Part shown: positions 5,084 to 7,604 of the stretch, piece by piece
Position numbering within the stretch: position 1 is the stretch's first letter
Layout of the letters: each line of letters starts with the position of its first letter
Assembly: GCA_030619735.1 (NCBI GenBank)
Contig: JAUXAV010000049.1
Span: 1-7,604, forward strand
DNA from: Candidatus Aenigmatarchaeota archaeon
GTDB taxonomy: Archaea; Aenigmatarchaeota; Aenigmatarchaeia; QMZP01; JAUXAV01
Direction: 5' to 3'
DNA: 7,604 nt
Made by a program: the position numbers and the translations under genes
The notes under the pieces: model-generated
Told to the model about the DNA's origin: nothing
The model's database searches: none
The model's input: the letters and a program-made list of their open reading frames with translations, nothing else

Positions 5084-5486
5084 AGTGCCAGATACCATTG
5101 CTGAACTGCTGGCTGCGGGTGCCAGCGTGCCCTTAGGCACGCGCGGTCTGGTCCACGTCTGGGGGAAAAACGACATGGCTACCAGCCAAGTGTTGATCAT
5201 CAGCTGGGTAGTCAAAGACCCCGATGGGGTAACCGTGGAAAGTTACGGCGATGATGCCGGTACTATCGGGGCTGAAAAGGACCACGAGTTTATTGGTGAC
5301 CGCTTTGATATTAACAAGACTGGAGACTGGACGATAGCGATAGGCTTGTTTATGAACCGGGCTGCCCCGGTCCTGGTAGCCAGCTGGGAGGGGGTCCTGT
5401 GTAGAGTCACTGAGGAATACACGGGGAGCATCGTCAAGAAGGAGCTGGAGTATGATTCAGTTAGAGGTACTATCCCCGTCCTATAA
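5052..5486 (+). CDS. Ig-like repeat unit 2 (array frame B, +1 to frame A)
   Basis: 144 residues if read from ATG 5052, which lies 32 bases inside frame A and has AAGGAG (5036-5041) 10 bases upstream plus a nearer GGAG; both come from the Lys-Glu-Leu-Glu codons of frame A. Residues 26-120 form one Ig-like unit: VPLGTRGLVHVWGKNDMATS, WVVKDPDG, DHEFIGDRFD, GDWTIAIGLF, LVASWEGVLC. Then comes EYTGSIVKKELEYDSVRG, TIPVL and stop, the same tail as in frame A. The first 20 residues from ATG (MRQEGKSPSIRVPDTIAELL) do not look like a natural domain start, which favours entry by frameshift; the alternative is coupled re-initiation. About three quarters of residues match the unit in frame C. Confidence 0.78.
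   Translation: MRQEGKSPSIRVPDTIAELLAAGASVPLGTRGLVHVWGKNDMATSQVLIISWVVKDPDGVTVESYGDDAGTIGAEKDHEFIGDRFDINKTGDWTIAIGLFMNRAAPVLVASWEGVLCRVTEEYTGSIVKKELEYDSVRGTIPVL
5069..5083 (+). other. Candidate +1 recoding site, A to B
   Basis: Frame A reads ATC CCC GTC TAT TAG here. A +1 slip on CCC (re-pairing on CCG) followed by TCT ATT AGA would join frame A to frame B and rebuild an Ig-like unit. Both frames are open between 5031 and 5083, so the shift could be anywhere there. The same ATCCCCGTC recurs at the next junction. It has not been shown that ribosomes shift here. Confidence 0.4.
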
Positions 5487-5799
5487 TAAGCTCTCGGCAG
5501 GCTCTAGTGTCCCTATTGGCCAGCGTGGTCTGGTCCATGTCTGGGGGAAAAACGACATGGCCACCAGCCAGGTGATGCTCATTAGCTGGGTAGTCAAAGA
5601 CCCTGATGGCATAACAGTTGAAGAGTATGCCGATGATGCCGGTACTATCGGGGCTGAAAAGGACCACGAGTTTATTGGCGGGCGGTTTGACCTGGATAAG
5701 GTAGGGACATATACCATAGCTATCAAGCTATTTATGGACCGAGACGCCCAAGTCCTGGTAGCCAGTTACGAGGGTGCCTTATGCACTACCACTACCGAG
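5127..5799 (+). repeat. Tandem Ig-like unit duplication, period 382 bases
   Basis: Unit 1 (5127-5417) and unit 2 (5509-5799) align with a constant offset of 382 bases. 5249-5296 and 5631-5678 are identical over 48 bases. At protein level about three quarters of ~95 residues match. 382 is not a multiple of three (127 x 3 + 1), so the two copies lie in different frames. This implies a fairly recent duplication or gene conversion. Confidence 0.85.
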
Positions 5800-6459
5800 G
5801 TCCCGCCGGAGTATGAAGAGATTCAACACACGGTGTATCCCTACGCCTATATCTACGACGGCGATGTTGAAGTCGTCGCCGCCACTTTCAAAACCGACCC
5901 ATTTACGCCATCCGCCTGGATAGCCGAAAAGGTTGCTAAGAATTTAGCCGATGAGGTCAGGAAGGAAGGGGGGCGACTAATTGAGATGAGAGCTTATGCC
6001 GATACTAAACCCCTTTTCTGGACCAACATCAGGATAGACATCATCTCGACGCCATTAAGAGAAACTGCCGGTGGGGCACCACGCCAAACAGCGATTCCTC
6101 TGTGGGCAGCGATTCTCATTATAGCTCTAGCCATAATTGCCGTTATTATTGTGGCAACCTTGGCTTTTAATGTAATCATGGACCGCTTCGAGCACAAACC
6201 TATCTCTGAGAAAATTAAGAAGACCTGGTCGAAGCCAACTTTAATTGGCGCTGTCAGCGACTTTGAGATAGAGCTAGAACTCCCTCCCACGCCACCTGCA
6301 GAACTAGAGGGTATGTCAGAGCAGGAGCTGCGAGACTACTGTGACATGCTGGCTGAGGAGATAGCGCCGCCAGGGGTTTCCTGGCTGCCCTGGGCCATCG
6401 GTGCCGGTGCCCTTGTAATTGGAACCGCTACTGTTTTAGCTGTCAGGAAAAAGAAATAG
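5452..6459 (+). CDS. Ig-like unit 3 with membrane anchor (array frame C, +1 to frame B)
   Basis: 335 residues if read from ATG 5452, 35 bases inside frame B, with AAGGAG (5439-5444) 7 bases upstream. Residues 20-116 are an Ig-like unit (VPIGQRGLVHVWGKNDMATS, WVVKDPDG, DHEFIGGRFD, GTYTIAIKLF, LVASYEGALC). Residues 120-202 are an alpha/beta region (QHTVYPYAYIYDGDVEVVAA, then WIAEKVAKNLADEVRKEGGR). Membrane helices follow at 215-243 (IPLWAAILIIALAIIAVIIV) and 311-331 (WLPWAIGAGALVIGTATVLA), ending in RKKK. Between them is a loop of about 65 residues with a Pro-rich part (ELPPTPPAELEG). This is the anchoring end of the array: the beta units should lie on the far side of a cell or virion membrane, though topology is ambiguous because both the loop and the C-terminus are basic. 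No family was recognised. Confidence 0.85.
   Translation: MIQLEVLSPSYNKLSAGSSVPIGQRGLVHVWGKNDMATSQVMLISWVVKDPDGITVEEYADDAGTIGAEKDHEFIGGRFDLDKVGTYTIAIKLFMDRDAQVLVASYEGALCTTTTEVPPEYEEIQHTVYPYAYIYDGDVEVVAATFKTDPFTPSAWIAEKVAKNLADEVRKEGGRLIEMRAYADTKPLFWTNIRIDIISTPLRETAGGAPRQTAIPLWAAILIIALAIIAVIIVATLAFNVIMDRFEHKPISEKIKKTWSKPTLIGAVSDFEIELELPPTPPAELEGMSEQELRDYCDMLAEEIAPPGVSWLPWAIGAGALVIGTATVLAVRKKK
5472..5486 (+). other. Candidate +1 recoding site, B to C
   Basis: Frame B reads ATC CCC GTC CTA TAA. A +1 shift at or just after CCC enters frame C (TCC TAT AAT AAG) and joins TIP to the next Ig-like unit. This is the same heptad of context and the same direction of shift as the upstream junction. The open overlap is 5380-5486. 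A fused A-B-C product using both sites would be about 645 residues. Confidence 0.4.
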
Positions 6460-6470
6460 GAAGGAGGGGC

Positions 6471-6499
6471 TTGACAAAGAAACTAAACTAGTTTATCGT
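6471..6499 (+). promoter_or_regulatory. Sigma70-type promoter P5
   Basis: TTGACA (6471-6476), 17 bases, TATCGT (6494-6499): perfect -35, weaker -10 (4/6). Predicted start is about 6506, ten bases before a terminator hairpin and 130 bases before the next gene. Confidence 0.55.
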
Positions 6500-6515
6500 T
6501 AAATTGTAACCTAAT

Positions 6516-6572
6516 AGAGAGGACGAACACTAGGCTGAAAAGTCTATGGAGAGTTCGTCCTCTCTTCTTTTT
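6516..6572 (+). terminator. Intrinsic terminator with nested GAAA-loop hairpin
   Basis: A 13-base perfect stem (AGAGAGGACGAAC 6516-6528 with GTTCGTCCTCTCT 6553-6565) is followed by TCTTTTT (6566-6572). Inside, TAGGCT (6531-6536) pairs with AGTCTA (6541-6546), one G-U pair, closing a GAAA tetraloop. It can end the array operon (last stop 6459) and also lies just downstream of P5, so it may attenuate the next gene or end a short RNA. Confidence 0.85.
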
Positions 6573-6589
6573 AGCCGATGTGTTCGCCC

Positions 6590-6610
6590 ACCGCATAAGT
6601 CGAGTGCGGT
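6590..6610 (+). other. Small hairpin in leader of the membrane-protein gene
   Basis: ACCGCA (6590-6595) and TGCGGT (6605-6610) are inverted repeats with a 9-base loop, 11 bases before the ribosome binding site AAGGAGG (6621-6627). CGCAT (6592-6596) could pair alternatively with ATGCG (6612-6616). Role unknown. Confidence 0.4.
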
Positions 6611-6635
6611 AATGCGAAAAAAGGAGGGAAGAACT

Positions 6636-7064
6636 ATGATTCGCATTCAGGACTTCGGGGAAATCGGTTATGGCGGTATTGTTACCCTTACCGAGTGGTG
6701 GGATAACAAACGTATCGACCAGGGCAAAATAGGGAAAGGGGATGTGTTCAAGAAAGCATCCTTCTACACCTACCTTGGCGTCGGTCTCACCGCCACTCTC
6801 ATGAGTGTCTTTGGCTGGTGGAGGCGCTACGAGCACTGGTCAGAGCACGTCTCTCATGGCTTCCTCTATGACCTGCCGAGATTCGCCTACAACCTGACCA
6901 AGGCACTGGGTGCCGGTAGCAAGCGCGGGTCAGACTCGTCTGCGGTCGAGCAGGCACAGAAGATACTCAATGAGAGATTGAAGGCGAGGGCATTGACCCA
7001 GGGAAGAACCGCTGAGAGGAGCTATCAGCGGGAGTTCGAGTCAGTAGCTCCACACGCCTTCTAA
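6636..7064 (+). CDS. Small single-helix membrane protein
   Basis: 142 residues from ATG 6636, chosen because AAGGAGG (6621-6627) lies 8 bases upstream. The frame is open back to 6546, but that part is the terminator and leader; an in-frame ATG at 6612 has no binding site. Layout: a short N-terminal part (MIRIQDFGEIGYGGIVTLTE), basic KRIDQGKIGKGDVFKK, one membrane helix at about 43-62 (FYTYLGVGLTATLMSVFGWW), an aromatic/His-rich stretch (RRYEHWSEHVSHGFLYDLPR), and a helical, basic C-terminus (EQAQKILNERLKARALTQGR). No known motif is present. Size and type would suit a small virion or envelope protein, but nothing proves it. The next gene follows after 49 bases with no terminator, so they are likely co-transcribed. 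Confidence 0.8.
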   Translation: MIRIQDFGEIGYGGIVTLTEWWDNKRIDQGKIGKGDVFKKASFYTYLGVGLTATLMSVFGWWRRYEHWSEHVSHGFLYDLPRFAYNLTKALGAGSKRGSDSSAVEQAQKILNERLKARALTQGRTAERSYQREFESVAPHAF

Positions 7065-7113
7065 TCTAATATTAAGGTTAGAGGTGAAAGAAGTCTGAAG
7101 GAGGTTTACACTG

Positions 7114-7604
7114 ATGGCTTCACGAAATTATCTTATCTTATCCAATGACATGAGCCTTTCCGACAAGAAGAGATACCGGATGACTGCCCTAGCTGCAGGT
7201 CTAGAGAGATGTGGAACAGTAAATATCGGCAGTATAAACGCTGATATTCCCGGCCTGGAACCCATACCTTCAGCCAACAAGGAAGAAAGAGTGGCGCATA
7301 TAGAAAGCTACATCGCCACCGGGAAATGGCCAAGGTCGATAGACCAGCGCGAGCTTGCTCCACTGACCGACTTCGTTGCAGCCGCCGGCCAGGACTCATG
7401 GCTGACGGTAGCCTTGACTGTCGGCGGTGTTGTCAGCGCCTTGAACGCGCTTGCAGCTTACACGTTCCCTGCAGGTAGGCTGATGGTCTGCTATGGAGTC
7501 TCCGTTGAGTCGCCCATTGTCCCAATGCCGGTTTCGCGGCTGATCTTCCGGAGAGCTAGTGCGGTGGGCAATATCCAGGCCCAGTTCGACATGGAGCCCA
7601 TGGG
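7114..7604 (+). CDS. 3'-truncated unknown protein, possible structural protein
   Basis: 163 complete codons are visible before the window ends. ATG 7114 has AAGGAGG (7098-7104) 9 bases upstream, and the frame has no stop. The N-terminal 90 residues are mixed helical (SLSDKKRYRMTALAAGLERC, then KEERVAHIESYIATGKWPRS). The part from about 95 on alternates in a strand-like way (DSWLTVALTVGGVVSALNAL, RLMVCYGVSVESPIVPMPVS, GNIQAQFDMEP). There is no signal peptide, and no membrane segment is certain, although 98-118 is fairly hydrophobic. The strong binding site, the position after a small membrane protein and the beta-rich look would suit a capsid or other abundant structural protein, but I do not recognise the family and put little weight on this. 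Confidence 0.75.
   Translation, partial: MASRNYLILSNDMSLSDKKRYRMTALAAGLERCGTVNIGSINADIPGLEPIPSANKEERVAHIESYIATGKWPRSIDQRELAPLTDFVAAAGQDSWLTVALTVGGVVSALNALAAYTFPAGRLMVCYGVSVESPIVPMPVSRLIFRRASAVGNIQAQFDMEPM

Noticed and set aside
6460..6492. AAGGAGGGG just after the array stop, followed by TTG
   Set aside because: The binding site is one base from TTG and the frame has only six codons before TAG; more likely chance or a remnant.
6546..6635. Upstream extension of the 6636 gene to ATG 6546
   Set aside because: It would translate the terminator's right arm and U-tract and the leader hairpin; ATG 6636 has AAGGAGG at 8 bases.
7065..7082. Possible hairpin TCTAA/TTAGA between the last two genes
   Set aside because: Only five A/T-rich pairs and no U-tract; not a credible terminator.
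1..7604. CRISPR array, tRNA genes, insertion-sequence ends
   Set aside because: Looked for regularly spaced short repeats, tRNA-like cloverleaves and terminal inverted repeats with a transposase; none found.

Overview
Type of DNA. This is a compact, gene-dense stretch of roughly balanced base composition. It carries strong Shine-Dalgarno sites (AAGGAGG type) and five good sigma70-type promoters, each at the edge of a transcription unit, so a bacterial host is much more likely than an archaeal one. There are no housekeeping genes, tRNAs or rRNAs. Most products are small proteins of unknown function, many with membrane segments or zinc-binding motifs. The content looks like an accessory element: an integrated or free virus, possibly tailless, or a plasmid-like element. 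The style of the proteins reminds me of Chloroflexota (Dehalococcoidia-like) metagenomic elements. That is an impression, not something the window proves.

Layout. (1) 1-1775: a gene cut off at the left edge, with an end-of-winged-helix-like segment followed by beta repeats, then a helical protein with a C-terminal zinc ribbon. (2) 1779-2379: a promoter and a three-helix membrane protein with two possible in-frame starts. (3) 2384-2830, minus strand: two small unknown genes, convergent with the membrane protein gene (4-base gap). (4) 2831-2935: a divergent control region in which two promoters share almost the same -35 hexamer. (5) 2936-4459: a tight three-gene unit coding for a small exported or membrane-anchored peptide, a transglutaminase-like protein with Cys-His-Glu, and a J-domain protein. 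(6) 4456-6459: a near-consensus promoter drives three overlapping frames that together encode a C2H2 finger, a Glu-Pro linker, three Ig-like beta domains, an alpha/beta region and two membrane helices. The frame moves by +1 twice, at homologous places (ATC CCC GTC) in consecutive repeats. (7) 6460-6635: no gene, but a promoter followed at once by a strong hairpin terminator and a second small hairpin. (8) 6636-7604: a single-helix membrane protein and the start of a larger gene that runs off the right edge and could be structural.

How it may work together. The Ig-like array reads as a surface or virion fibre protein, either one ~645-residue polypeptide made by two +1 frameshifts or three coupled chains. 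The membrane proteins and the truncated last gene would suit virion or envelope parts, and the J-domain and transglutaminase-like proteins could act in folding or processing. All of this is inference. The overlapping reading-frame array and the shared -35 divergent promoter are the most notable features.
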